DNA of 64,000 nt from Echiichthys vipera (GCA_963691815.1 OY829645.1:17742672-17806671), one strand, 5' to 3'. Numbered from the stretch's first letter, positions 1-10,749 are shown. Numbers and translations: made by a program. Notes: generated by a model from the sequence alone, not told the origin.

Positions 1-1382
1 AATAATCAAGTTATTTATTTATATATGTATTTTTGCATTTAGCTGTTTTTTTTATTTGAAAATGCGGAAAATAATTTTATGGTAGCCTGTCCACCTTATT
101 ATGACAGATCTCTCCCACAGAGCCATAAAATGCAGGTCAGGACCATCAAGCTAATGTAAGCACCTCTGCTAGCAGCAGGTCTGTGACCCTAGAAAAGCGC
201 CATGTTATTATTGTTATTATAGAAGTAGTCTAAAGTTAGTCTAAGTTTGCTGTTGAAAAGATGTCCACAAACGACCACATTTGGACTATAAATAGCCCTT
301 TCATGGAGGTCCCCCAAATACGTCACTCCAACATCACATTGTCCAGTGGGGAACATGATGCAACTACGTTAGGTATGTAACTTAACTTGTGTTAGTTAAC
401 TTACGGTACAACATAAAAGTGGTCTACTGGGTGAATGTTCTGCGTTAGTTTGATCCATCCACCCACCTCAACCTCCTCCCTACGCATACTTTGTCATTCT
501 TTATAATATGTCACCTGACTTCCTCCTTTGCTCTTACCATAGCCACTAGAAGTCACTGCCACAAATTTAATATGGGTTGAAATAAGCTGCTAGTACAAAT
601 GACCTATGGTGCCTTTTCTTTGGGAGGGGGAGGGGGGGGGGGTGTCAGTCATCTATTCCACATTAACCTTTCATCCTACACACAGCTCATGGTGCATCAT
701 CTCCCACTATTTCATGAGGCTGGACAGTCTTGTATGGCTTTACTGACATAACATCTCAAGAATAATTGAGATTGCACAAAGTGACCTCTGTCAAGACTTA
801 TGATTCTTCATGGTTACTTACTAAAAAATAAAATAAAAAAAAACTTGGGTCTGGTTGTCTTCATCAGTACATGGAGAATGGAAGTTGTTACAACCAGGGA
901 GATTGTGCGTCTAGTGTACACGTTCATTTGTTTGTGTGTTGTCCTCACTTGAGAGCAGAAATGCCCATAGGCAGGCACCAGCCTTTATGGTTCAGCTAAA
1001 GGTAAAGCGCATTGCTCCAGCAGTCCCTAACCAGCTGTACTGCATGGTTTAAGCTCTGGCCTCAGGCACTTTGACTTTCCACTAATAAAGATAGCAAAGC
1101 ATGTTGAAATGTGGGATTCTTCAGAGAAAGGAGGAGAAGATTAAGCAAAAGTAAAAACAGGTTAAAACAAGGAACACACTAGATGAAAGACTGATTACAC
1201 TAGTACTACCACTACTACTAAAAATCCAATTCCAGATAAAAACAAAAACATCAAGTATAAAAGAACATAATTTTGCAGAAACAGACAGTAGCAGAAGACA
1301 ACACTGTTAAAAGCATGTTTAATAATGTGTGTTTTAAGAAGTTTGCTAAAACTAATGACACTGGGTGTAATCTTGAGCAGAA
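1..1382. other. Intergenic, no gene seen
   Basis: This is AT-rich unique-looking sequence with stops in all frames. A G-rich run lies near 625-644 and a short A-rich run near 820-841. I see no coding exon, RNA gene or recognisable transposon here. Confidence 0.5.
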
Positions 1383-1456
1383 GCATGGTAGTCCAGAGTC
1401 GGGGGGGCACTACAGAGCTTTCTGCTGGAGTGTCCCCCGACTCTGGAGTACTTTGC
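1383..1456. ncRNA. Pre-miRNA-sized inverted repeat (hairpin), function unknown
   Basis: The arm at 1392-1410 and the arm at 1430-1447 are reverse complements, apart from one extra G and one position that would be a G-U wobble in RNA. A 19-base loop separates them. Pairing continues imperfectly outward to 1383 and 1456, and the loop itself holds a four-base CAGA/TCTG stem. The folded unit is about 74 nt, the size of a miRNA precursor. Either strand would fold. It could instead be the remnant of a palindromic transposon. I do not recognise a known miRNA seed and nothing in the sequence shows transcription. Confidence 0.35.
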
Positions 1457-2742
1457 TTATGTTCATGTGTAGTTGCCTATAGTTTTCAGCTTGGTGGAAT
1501 AGAATGGTCAAGCTACAAGAGGGAAGTGGGCAGGCGGGTGTATTCATCTGAATGGGGCACAGATCCATGAACAGCTTTGTTTTATGTGATGATTTTATAT
1601 GTCCATGTTGGGAGCTGTGTGTAAGAATATGGGCGACACAGATAGAGAGATGATGAGAGACATGAGTTTTAAATAAATTATCACTGAATAGAAACAATTG
1701 AAAACAGTTATTGGAAAAAGTCTTCAAAACTCAGACAAAACTATCACAGTTAGACGGCATAACCAAACATGGTAAGGTACGTTTTGGAGGTAGGAAATAG
1801 CCAAATGAAAAGATACATATCTGCCAAAGCAAAAGAAAATAGTAAACATGTGAAGCCAAAGCTGCTTTGAATGGATTTCTTTGAAAGCAAATGCTTCCAG
1901 TATGGAGTGAATCATTGTAAAACCACATTCATTTCCTGCCTGTGTTTATCCAAAGAGGGATGAGATACAAAGCTGTCCAGACTTGTTTGCAGTGTGCAGG
2001 ATAGTATGCAGAGAGGGAGATGCGCTCATCTCAGACAGGCAAAGGCCATACTTAAGCAACTTGTAGTAACACTTATAGGAATAGTAGTTTGACAGCTTCA
2101 TGGCTACTGGTTGGATATGAATGTATGTCAACAACTCTCAGTCCAGACTTTATCTTTTACAATGAACATTAAAGGATTATGTTTTTTCTTCCTAAATGTG
2201 AATGAATCTCTCATGAATGATTTAATCAAAGACACAGAGCCGTTTTCTCCTTTTCTTCCTCTGCTTATTATTTCCTTCCCGGCAATTTATCCAGCCCATG
2301 TTTGGCATATGGCAACCACAGACTTGCATGCCTCAATTATGTTGGATGCTATTGTGTTGGAGGGAGGCAGAGAAAGGGAGTGATGTTTACAGTACCTACC
2401 CGTGGCATCCGGCCACGATGCTGTTTCTGCATAAAGAGAGAAGTTGGTGATGAAAGGTGTCAGTGTCCACTGTCAGATTGGCGTACCTCCTCTTTAAACA
2501 ACAGACAGAAAGAGGGTGAAAGTGAAAAACAACAGAGCTATTTTCTGCTGAATGTTAGTTAAGATAAAGAAAGAAAGAAAGAAAGAAGGCTACATTAAGC
2601 ATACCTTCAATAGTCGCTCAAGAGGAAAAATAAATTTCTGCTATTTTTAAACATCAAACACACACACACACACAGGCCCAAAATACACACATGCACAAAT
2701 GGGAACAATACACATGCATTAATGTAGACGTCAAAGTGAGGG
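1457..2742. other. Intergenic, no gene seen
   Basis: Mixed AT-rich sequence. It contains a short (AAAG)n tract at about 2564-2587 and a short (CA)n tract at about 2658-2674. The small open frames have no protein-like character. Confidence 0.5.
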
Positions 2743-2920
2743 GGCTGCCCATGGACAGGGGCCCCAAGCAGTTGAGGGTTCAAGGGCACCAGTGCCCAGG
2801 AGGTGAACTGGCACCTCTCTGTCCACTCTGCATACTTGGACCCTAACCCTTGAAACGGTGACCCTTTTGTTCCCCAAGCCAAGCTCCCCACAGACTTAGC
2901 TACTGCTACCCCAGAGAGGA
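2743..2920. repeat. Teleost interspersed repeat fragment
   Basis: The stretch with 'agggcaccagtgcccagg' followed by 'ggtgaactggcacctctc' and a 'tgctacccc' end resembles a very common teleost interspersed repeat that I know by its text but cannot assign to a class. It is more GC-rich than its surroundings. The small ORF over it is not a gene. A distantly similar motif (ttgctcaaaagcacctcagtgg) occurs in the insertion at 52892-53201. Confidence 0.55.
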
Positions 2921-3789
2921 CAGACAGTATGAAGGATGCAGAGATACTTTCACATTTTGATATTAGTCCCTGGTCACCAGAAACAATGGTGGCTTTTGTA
3001 TTGAGGAATAAGAAAATTGGTACAAGTATAATTTTTTTCTACCTGAAACTCAATGGCCTTATCTTATTTTAGGTGATAAACATGTACAGACAAAATAATA
3101 GAGCACACATGTTACTATTCCCCAGACATTCACATCCTTCATATGGTCTTCAGGTCAGTTTGACCTGCATATACAGAAACACACAGAAACATGCACATAC
3201 ACATGCCAAACCCACACAGACATGCACACATGCACACACACTCTTACACACAGTCAGACACTCTATACCCTCTGTCATGTGTCCACCTCCACCACCACCA
3301 CCACAAAAATGAATCACACTCCCATTGTTAATTGTGTTCTAGTAGAGAATTATTTCAATCATTACACATATACGTTTTATCTATTGTTTGAAATTGTGAT
3401 AAAGACAATACATGTTAAAAGGTACTGAGTGTATTGATTACAATGGGAGATGTAAACCTGAACAGAGATTATGACCTTTACCTTAGCCCCATTATCACTA
3501 AAGTAAATACTGGACCCATTTTCACAAGCCACATATCTCCCAAACATTCTGACACTAAAGGAGGACACATCAGGAGAAAACTAACTTTATTTGAGAGCTG
3601 TTTCTGTCTCTTGGAACACAGCCACGCTAACGTCAGCTAATGCTTGCAAACTCTACAGATAAATATGTATTCTAATGCTAAATATGGCTGTTAGCTGTGT
3701 AAATATCTAATGTTATCAGGGGAAAATATAAATAGGTTATGCACAGATAATTTCTCATCCATCCACATGCAATCACTACACTTTCATTT
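2921..3789. other. Intergenic, no gene seen
   Basis: AT-rich sequence with a degenerate CA-rich patch (about 3170-3260) and a CCA-rich patch (about 3284-3303). No gene or known element recognised. Confidence 0.5.
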
Positions 3790-4060
3790 GAGGCCGCACC
3801 TACTTAGGAGTCTTAGGAGGCTTAAACCTAATCATGTCATTTTAATGCCTAAACCTAAGAAAGGTTAATAGTTTTTGTTTGAATTCCCAACATTAATCAA
3901 ATGTTTAAAACTGCAAACGTGGAGCATCAAAAAGTGTCGGTATGTGACAGGTAGGGTGGGAATAGGTTGTAGTGGTTCGGACACGTTGATATTTAACATA
4001 TCTGTGGTTTGCAGGAACGTAAAATGCCAACGTTTTAATTGTACATTGACAACAATAACA
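3790..4060. repeat. Degenerate teleost repeat with 'cctaaacctaa' motifs
   Basis: The sequence carries 'cttaaacctaatc' and 'gcctaaacctaag', followed by a block ending 'aaaatgccaacgtttt'. Similar 'cctaaccaag' text recurs near 21404-21500 and 53335-53400. This matches my memory of a widespread teleost repeat family, but the copies are decayed and the boundaries are uncertain. Confidence 0.4.
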
Positions 4061-4533
4061 AACCTATTAGCACATCTCTGATAAAGACAAGATTCAAACT
4101 TGTGCCTTTGCATGATTATTATTATTATATTTGCGGAGAAACTCAATTAAATCAACTAGTTGATTAATAAAAAAAACCGAATGTTTGAATTTCTTAAGTC
4201 AAGGACAGCCATGCAAGTTGTGCATGTTGGTTGGAGGGAAATATGTATGTGCTGATCTCTGGATGTGGAACCGGCATAACTAAACATAAACTGATGTCTC
4301 CACGCTGTATTTGTACAAAGTGAAGTTTGGAAAGTTTGTGTTTGTACATTAATTGAGGCAAACACACATTTGAATAAAATCTCAAATGTTTGAACTGGTT
4401 TAGATGTGCTTGTTTCATATGTTTGAACAGTGTTAGAAATTGCCAAATCTATTCACTCCAAACATAATTATTCAAAAGGCGTTCCGTGTCTTTTCTTACT
4501 TAGTTATGTGTTTAGTGTGCCTGTGTTTATATA
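4061..4533. other. Intergenic, no gene seen
   Basis: AT-rich sequence without recognisable features, leading into the long TG tract. Confidence 0.5.
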
Positions 4534-4719
<186 letters not shown>

Positions 4720-4901
4720 AGGGATATAGTTAGAGCAAGCTTTATATTGTGTGTACACTAACATGCACCTGCCTGTCCAGGATATAAAAAAGAGAAGAGG
4801 CTAAATTAGCGTGACTGCCACGGACAACATTTCTGCTGATGCAACCGTTGTTGGATAAATGAAGGAACAACAAAACAGAACATAGAGCACAAGGGAGGAG
4901 A

Positions 4902-4911
4902 AGGAGAGAGG

Positions 4912-4965
<54 letters not shown>

Positions 4966-4969
4966 GAGA
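4902..4969. repeat. (GA)n microsatellite
   Basis: A purine-only dinucleotide tract with a single GC interruption near 4953. The Ser/Leu-rich minus-strand frames over it are not genes. Confidence 0.95.
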
Positions 4970-5093
4970 TCCCAGATGTCAGTGATATGAGGGTGATAAA
5001 GCTCATATCTCAGCATGTTTACACTCAAAGAACTGCTGCTGTATAGTATCTGATTGTTTGGTGAGAAACAGAGGTGTCACACATATAAAGGCT

Positions 5094-5257
5094 TTATTTC
5101 AACACCCTCTCAACCAACAACCGTGTTCCATCAAAAATGCCGATGATATCGTTATGCACAGTTTCATACAGGACTTGACGCTGACTGGTTGTCAAGCTAT
5201 GGTACGATAAGACACCATCCAATTTTTTCCACTTGCTTGTATTAACAGGAAGTAGCT
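5094..5257 (-). CDS. Possible orphan terminal exon or retrocopy end
   Basis: I do not recognise this. The frame encodes about 54 residues of ordinary-looking protein, with balanced composition and a C-terminus ending RLLVERVLK before TAA. Immediately upstream on the minus strand is a credible 3' splice site: a T/C-rich run, then TTTGGCAG at 5258-5265. The stop codon overlaps an AATAAA polyadenylation signal at 5093-5098, and GT-rich sequence follows it. Upstream of the acceptor the frame stays open only to a stop near 5301-5303. This could be the last exon of a minus-strand gene, the tail of a processed retrocopy, or a transposon gene fragment. I found no partner exon nearby. Confidence 0.25.
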
Positions 5258-5298
5258 CTGCCAAATCAGGGAAAGAAAAATATGATGCTGCTGTCACA

Positions 5299-5870
5299 TT
5301 TCATCATTCATATTTAAACTAGGAGCTGTTTGATGTGTTGGGAAATCAGATACAAGAAGTCCATAAAACATATCTTGTAGATGGAAACACCTGCTTTGGA
5401 TGACATATGTGTTTCTGCATGTGTGCATGAGACACTAGATAGTAACATGCCTTTCATACAGTATTTCATAACAATCTGAGAACTCACATGTCTGATAACA
5501 ATCTTTTGCAATATTCTGGGCTACCAAATGCACATTTTAATTTGTTACTAGGGTTTTGATAACTTAATTTAGGCATATTTACTTTATCTCTTCTGATAAA
5601 ACATACATGCAGATAACATGCAGAGTAGCATGAGTTCAGAATAATAATCTGTAAAAATGTAACATAATATAGACAAACATGGGTACTCTCACAATGAAAC
5701 TATACCTTTGTAGCCTTTATTGTGCATGTGTGTGTGTGGTGTGTGTTTGTCTCAATCTGTGTGTGCATGAGTGAGTATGAATAAGAGCCTCAGTGTATGA
5801 TTACACTTGTATGTTTAAGTGTATAAGTCTGAATGTATACTTGTACGTGTAAACGCATGTGCTTGTGTGC

Positions 5871-5873
<3 letters not shown>
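5299..5873. other. Intergenic, no gene seen
   Basis: AT-rich sequence. Short degenerate TG-rich stretches around 5725-5770 lead into the array at 5874. Confidence 0.5.
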
Positions 5874-5904
<31 letters not shown>

Positions 5905-5911
5905 AGTGCTT

Positions 5912-5950
<39 letters not shown>

Positions 5951-5964
5951 AGTGCTTTGTGCAT

Positions 5965-6042
<78 letters not shown>

Positions 6043-6054
6043 AGTGCTTTGTGC
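5874..6054. repeat. TG microsatellite with an embedded 15-bp motif
   Basis: The TG tract is broken by three identical copies of tttagtgctttgtgc at 5902-5916, 5948-5962 and 6040-6054. The start positions differ by 46 and 92 bases, so they fit one 46-bp higher-order unit and a multiple of it. The Val/Cys and Thr/His frames over it are artefacts. Confidence 0.93.
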
Positions 6055-6838
6055 AAACAGAAAGGCAGAAGTCTCAAGCTGGGAGAAAAATGTGCAGCTT
6101 GAAAATATCATTCTTGTTCTGACATGTCTCATCATTTTCTGTTCTACACCAACCGCCTCACTTAAAGCACAGCTGTCTACTGAACAGCCTGCCAGTAGTA
6201 GCATATTCACACTACCAGTTCATCAAAAAAGATAACTTGGAAGGTCTAAAAGAATCTTAAATTATCATAATATCGCACTCTTGCTGTTTGTAACATACCC
6301 ATCTTTATATGTAATCAGTACTGGAGATTTATTTTTATTACATGAAAAAATAGAATATGGCAAAAAGGACAGGCCAAAAATAAAAAGACACCAAAGGTTC
6401 CTGCATGTGAGGGGGACAAAAAAACAGAAGACTCTGTATTGTAAAGCATCTGTTGTAAATGTAACATTTTTTGTGCTGAAGGTTTCTTTGGAAATGATAT
6501 AAAGTCAGTAGATAAAGGAAACAAGAGGGCAAAACCAGTCAGTATTTACTGATTTATTGCAGATGAAGGTAAATGTCCAAAGGGAAATAGGTAAATTAGC
6601 TCTCCAGAGAAGCTGAGCTTACAACATAAATCCATTTCCTCTGTTCACAGGTCATCGGTGCCATGAGCTATACAACACAGCCCTTCCTCCTCCCCCCTGT
6701 GCCGTCTTTTCTCCTTACTTTACCTTTAAGGGGGAACATATTCTTAACTGTCTAATCTCCATCTGATTTCAATTTCCTCTAAGTGTCCCCCTGAAAGCAG
6801 TTTCCTTAATAGGGCTATACCCAAAATACTACTATTTC
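6055..6838. other. Intergenic, no gene seen
   Basis: AT-rich sequence. The small frames here (for example 6281-6502) lack protein-like features. Confidence 0.5.
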
Positions 6839-7081
6839 TTAAAGGTCCCATATTATGCTCTTTTTCAGGTTCACACTTTGTTTTTTCTCATACTGTCTGT
6901 TTGAATATACTTGAATAACCCTTATAACCCCCGTTCAGTCAATCATGACTCAAGGTGTTCCTCAGGTCACAGGCATTTATTTCTCTTGCAATCAGCCGAG
7001 GAACTGTCAAGAAAATGTCCACAAAGTCGACAAATGTAGAAAGAACTAAATAAAATAAACGGAGTTATCTCATCTCTCATC

Positions 7082-8112
7082 TTATCTCATCTTAAACCGC
7101 TTATCCGGGGTCGGTCGTGGGGGCAGCAGCTTTAGCAGGGGACCCCAAACTTCCCTTTCCCAGGCCACATTAACCAGCTCTAACTGGGGGGATCCCGAGG
7201 CCTTCCCAGGCCAGTGCGGAGATATAATCTCTCCACCTGGTCCCGGGTCTTCCCAGAGGCCTCCTCCCAGCTGGACAATGCCTGGAACACCTCCCTCGGG
7301 AGGCGCCCAGGGTTCATCCGTACTAGATGCCCGAACCACCTCAACTGGCTCCTTTCAACGCAAAGGAGCAGCGGCTCTACTCCAAATTCCTCACGGATGG
7401 CTGAACTTCTCACCCTATCTCTAAGGGAGACTCCAGCCACCCTCCTGAGAAAACCCATTTCGGCCGATTGTACGTGCGACCTCGTTCTTTCGGTGATGAC
7501 CCAGCTTTCATGACCATAGGCGAAGATTGACCAGTAGATTAAGAGCGTTGCCTTCAGGCTCAGCTCTCTTTTCGTGCGGTAGAGCGACTGCAACACTGCC
7601 CCCACTGCTCCGATTCTCCGGCCAAACTCACGCTCCGTCGTCCCCTCACTCGTGAACATGATCCCGAGGTACTTGAACTCCTTCACTTGGGGTAAGGACT
7701 CATTCCCTACCTGGAATAAGCAATACACCGGTTTCCTGCTGAGAGCCATGGCCTCAGATTTAGAGGTGCTGAACTTTATCCCAGCCGTTTCACACTTGGC
7801 TGCGAACCAATCCAGTGAGTGCTGAAGGTCACTGACCGACGATACCATCAGGACCACATCATCTGCAAAAGCAGAGACTAGACCCTCAGCCCACCGAACT
7901 GCAACCCCTCTCTACCACGACTACGCCTTGATATCCTGTCCATGAAAATCACAAACAGGATTGGTGACAAAGCACTCCCCTGGCGGAGGCCAACCCCCAC
8001 CAGGAAATAAATCCGACTTGCTGCCGAGGATCCGGACACAGCTCTCGCTTTTGGTGTACAGAGATTGGATGGCCCACAGAAGTGACCCCCTCACCCCATA
8101 CTCCCGCAGCAC
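7082..8112 (-). pseudogene. Rex3 reverse transcriptase, second palm part, thumb and C-terminus
   Basis: After the TAG, the frame reads LREYGVRGSLLWAIQSLY and then shifts by one base near 7995-8005, within the block that should read GVGLRQG. Two stops lie at 7906-7917. Catalytic block C (FADDVVLM) is intact at about 7866-7889. A long open segment (7180-7857) then carries SEAMALSRK, VKEFKYLGIMFTSEG, GHESWVITERTRS, LRRVAGVSLRDRVRSS and RSQLRWFGHLVRM. The final segment, WGPLLKLLPPRP, is in a further frame ending at 7082. The thumb/C-terminal part is typical of Rex3. Confidence 0.85.
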
Positions 8113-8115
8113 CTC

Positions 8116-8541
8116 CTACAGTATCTCCCGAGGGAACTGGTCATATGCCTTCTCCAGATCCACAAAGCACATGTATACTGGATGGGAATACTCCCAGGCC
8201 CCCTCCAGGATCCTTGCGAGAGTGAAGATCTGGTCCATTGTTCCACGTCCAGGACGGAATCCGCATTGTTCCTCTTTAATCTGAGGTTCGACTATACGAC
8301 GAACCCTCCTTTCCAGCACCTTGGAGTAGACTTTACCAGGGAGGCTGAGTAGTGTGATACCCCTGTTATTGGCACACACCCTCTGTTCCCCCTTTTTAAA
8401 TAGGGGAACCACCACCCCGGTCTGCCACTCCCTTGGCACTGTCCCAGACTTCCACGTAATGTTGAAGAGACGTGTCAACCAAGACAGCTCCTCAAAACTC
8501 AAAGCTTTCAGCATTTCTGGTGAACCCTGGGGCTTTGCCAC
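8116..8541 (-). pseudogene. Rex3 reverse transcriptase, fingers and first palm part
   Basis: The 141-codon frame holds RT blocks in order: WQTGVVVPLFKKG, NRGITLLSLPGKVYSKVLERR, EEQCGFRPGRGTMDQIFTL and the catalytic block A, CFVDLEKAYDQFP, with its first catalytic Asp intact. An in-frame TAG at 8113-8115, followed in the same frame by EVLREYG, cuts it off. The order of blocks and their spelling are those of RTE/Rex3 reverse transcriptases. Confidence 0.88.
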
Positions 8542-8590
8542 TGTGGAGTTGTTTGACTACCTCAGTGACTTCCGCCAGAGATATTGACAA

Positions 8591-9172
8591 CTATTCCCCA
8601 TCAGCCTCCAGCTCTGCCTCTACAAAAGAGGGCGTGTTGGTCGGATAAAGGAGTTCCTCAAACATCCACCGCCCGATTACCTCATCAGCTGAGGTCACCA
8701 GCGTACCGTCCTTACTGTAAACAGCTTGGGCTGTTCCCCGTTTCCCCCTCCTGAGATGTCGAATGGTTTTCCAGAAGCACCTTGGTGCCGCCCGAAAGTC
8801 CTTCTCCATGACTTCTCCAAACTCCTCCCACACCTGCTGCTTTGCCTCTGATACAGCAGAGGCTGCAGCCCTTCTGGTCCTTCGGTACCTTGCAACTGCT
8901 TCTGGAGTCTTCTGGGATAACATATCCCGGAAGGCCTCCTTCTTCAGTCGGACAGCTTCCCTGACCACCGGTGTCCACGACGGTGTTCGAGGGTTACTGC
9001 CCCTTGAGGCACCTAAGACCTTGAGGCCACAGTTCACTGCTGCAGCTTCAGCAATGGAAGCTTTGAACATTGCCCACTCCGATTCAATGCCCCCAACCTC
9101 TACAGAGATGCCAGAAAGCTCCGCCGGAGGTGTGAGTTGAAAATCTCTCGGACAGGGGCCTCCTCCAGACAT
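8591..9172 (-). pseudogene. Rex3 ORF, linker between endonuclease and RT
   Basis: The frame is 193 codons and continues the polyprotein after the frameshift near 9140. It contains the Rex3-typical segments IESEWAMFKASI, RTPSWTPVVREAVRLKKEAF, QQVWEEFGEVMEKDFR and WKTIRHLRRGKRG. A few residues seem to be missing just before FEELLYPT (IGRWM-FEELL), compared with family members I remember. The frame ends at a stop near 8590 and the RT resumes in another frame. No catalytic residues are known here; it probably positions the RT relative to the endonuclease. Confidence 0.82.
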
Positions 9173-10263
9173 TCCCAGTTCACCCGCACTACTCGTTTGG
9201 GCTTACCTGGTCTGTCCAGAATCTTCCCCCATCCTCTGACCCAAGTCATCACCAGATGGTGATCAGCTGACAGCTCTGCCCCTCTCTTCACTCGAGTCTC
9301 CAAAACATACGGCCTCAGATCAGATGATACGATCACAAAATCAATCATCGACCTTTGGCTTAGGGTGCTCTGGTACCACATACACTTATGAGCATTCTTA
9401 TGTTCGGACATGGTGTTAGTTATAGACAATCCGTGACTAGCACAAAAGTCTAATAACAGACGGCTGCTCGGATTTAGATCAGGGAGGCCGTTCCTCCCAA
9501 TTACACCTCTCCAAGTGTCTCCATCATTGCCCACGTGGGCGTTGAAGTCTCCCAGCAGAACTATGGAGTCCCCTACTGGAGCCCCATGCAGGACTCCATT
9601 CAGGGTCTCCAAGAAGGCAGAATACTCTGAACTGCTGTTCGGTGCATATGCACAAACAACAGTCAGAGTTTTCCCCCCTACCACCCGCAGGCGTAAGGAG
9701 GTGACCCTCTCGTCCACCGGGGTGAACTCCAACACCGCAGCACTCAGCCGGGGGTTTGTGAGTATCCCCACACCCGCCCGGCGCCTCACACCCTGGGCAA
9801 CTCCAGAGAAGAATAGGATCCAACCCCTATCCAGGAGTATGGTTCCAGAACCGAGATTGTGTGTGGAGGTAAGCCCCACCAGATCTAACTGGTTGCGCTC
9901 CACCTCCCGCACAAGCTCGGGCTCCTTCCTCGACAGAGAGGTGACATTCCACGTTCCCAGAGCCAGCTTCTGCTGCCCGTGTCTGGTCTGTCGAGGCCCC
10001 TCACCTTCACTGCTACCCGTGCAGCAGCGCACACGACTCCAGCGGTTCCTCCTGCGAGTGGTGGGCCCACAGGATGGAGACGAGGAAGGCGCCACATCAC
10101 TTTTTCGGGCTGTGCCCGGCCAGGCTCCGTGGCAAACCCGGCAACCAGGCGCCCGCCAGCGAGCCCTCCGTCTGGGGCTGGCCCCAGACGGGGGCCCCGG
10201 GCTTCCTACGGACAGGGTCTCTCTTCCTCTTCCTCGTTTATGAATAGAGTCTTTGTGAACCAT
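9100..10263 (-). pseudogene. Rex3 ORF, N-terminal part: APE endonuclease domain
   Basis: The frame is 387 codons and starts at an ATG that follows a conserved 5' untranslated stretch. Residues 1-95 are Arg/Pro/Ser-rich and low in complexity. The endonuclease fold runs from about residue 98 to 345: TWN at 104-106, GDFNAH at 238-243 (metal and catalytic residues Asp239 and Asn241), SMIDF near 305-309 and SADHH at 332-336 (general-base region). The position where many RTE endonucleases carry a catalytic Glu (I/LSE) reads LTSTH at 131-135, which I recall as normal in this Rex3 subgroup. Its role was nicking target DNA to prime reverse transcription. The frame runs off at a frameshift near 9140, where homology continues in the next frame. 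Confidence 0.88.
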
Positions 10264-10749
10264 TCTTAGTCCGGCCCCTCGCCTGAGACCAGTCTGCCAT
10301 GGGAGACCCTACCAGGAGCACTAGGCTTCAGACAACACAGCCCTCAGGTTCACAAGGACACACAAACCTCCCCACCACGATAAGGTGATGGTCCCGGAGA
10401 GGTTAAATTATTTATTATTAATTTAAATGAACTTAAATAGTATAACTGACTTTGATGACAGCTACAACCCTCTTTCTGAAACACTCTGTTTGGCACCAAT
10501 CTTTTTAAAAGCCGAGTCTGCTCTGATTGGTCAGTGTTTCCAGGTCTTCCACCTCTGTGCTCTGTCTGCATCTCTCCACCATCATTGCAGCCGGGGGAAT
10601 GACTGTAACGGCACTGTAGCGACACTGCGCAGAAGACCTGACAGCTCATTTAAAGGCACAATTCCGGCTTTGTGCATTTCTCTGTGAATTGAGCGACCTG
10701 ATTTATAATCAAAAAAGCCATGTCACCTTTTACAATATGTGATCTTTTA

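Larger units (their letters stand above)
7066..10404 (-). mobile_element. Rex3 (RTE-clade) non-LTR retrotransposon, nearly full length, inactive
   Basis: The element is read on the minus strand: a 5' end at about 10404, an APE-type endonuclease, a linker, a reverse transcriptase, and a 3' end at 7066-7093 made of GATGAGA-type repeats. At about 3.3 kb it is close to full length, which is unusual because most copies are 5'-truncated. The stretch at about 8409-8428 matches the conserved Rex3 RT site used for PCR typing as I remember it, and a second such site is recognisable, less exactly, near 7957-7980. The coding sequence is broken by several frameshifts and by stops at 8113-8115 and 7906-7917. 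It is inserted inside the element at 6839-10749. I see no clear target-site duplication. Confidence 0.92.
6839..10749. mobile_element. Short TIR-type teleost element split by a Rex3 insertion
   Basis: The left end (TTAAAGGTCCCATATTATG at 6839) and the right end (ACAATATGTGATCTTTTA, ending 10749) are imperfect inverted repeats. Without the Rex3 insertion (7066-10404) the element is about 570 bp. It matches the copy at 59041-59592 in reverse orientation: both share a TTTTTTGATTATAAA block, a GTGCCTTTAAATGAG block and a TTTTCAG-GTTC/GAATCTGAAAA terminal block. No transposase frame remains, so this is a non-autonomous DNA-transposon-like family. I recognise the text as common in teleosts but cannot give a secure family name. 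Confidence 0.7.

Noticed and set aside
5874..6054. CRISPR-like repeat/spacer array
   Set aside because: Three short motif copies separated by pure TG in a vertebrate-type sequence; no unique spacers and no cas genes.
7180..7857. 225-codon frame as a host gene
   Set aside because: Its protein text is the Rex3 RT thumb/C-terminus, continuous with the rest of the element in other frames.
9515..10243. Plus-strand 242-codon frame
   Set aside because: It lies entirely antisense to the Rex3 endonuclease region and reflects its GC-rich codon usage.
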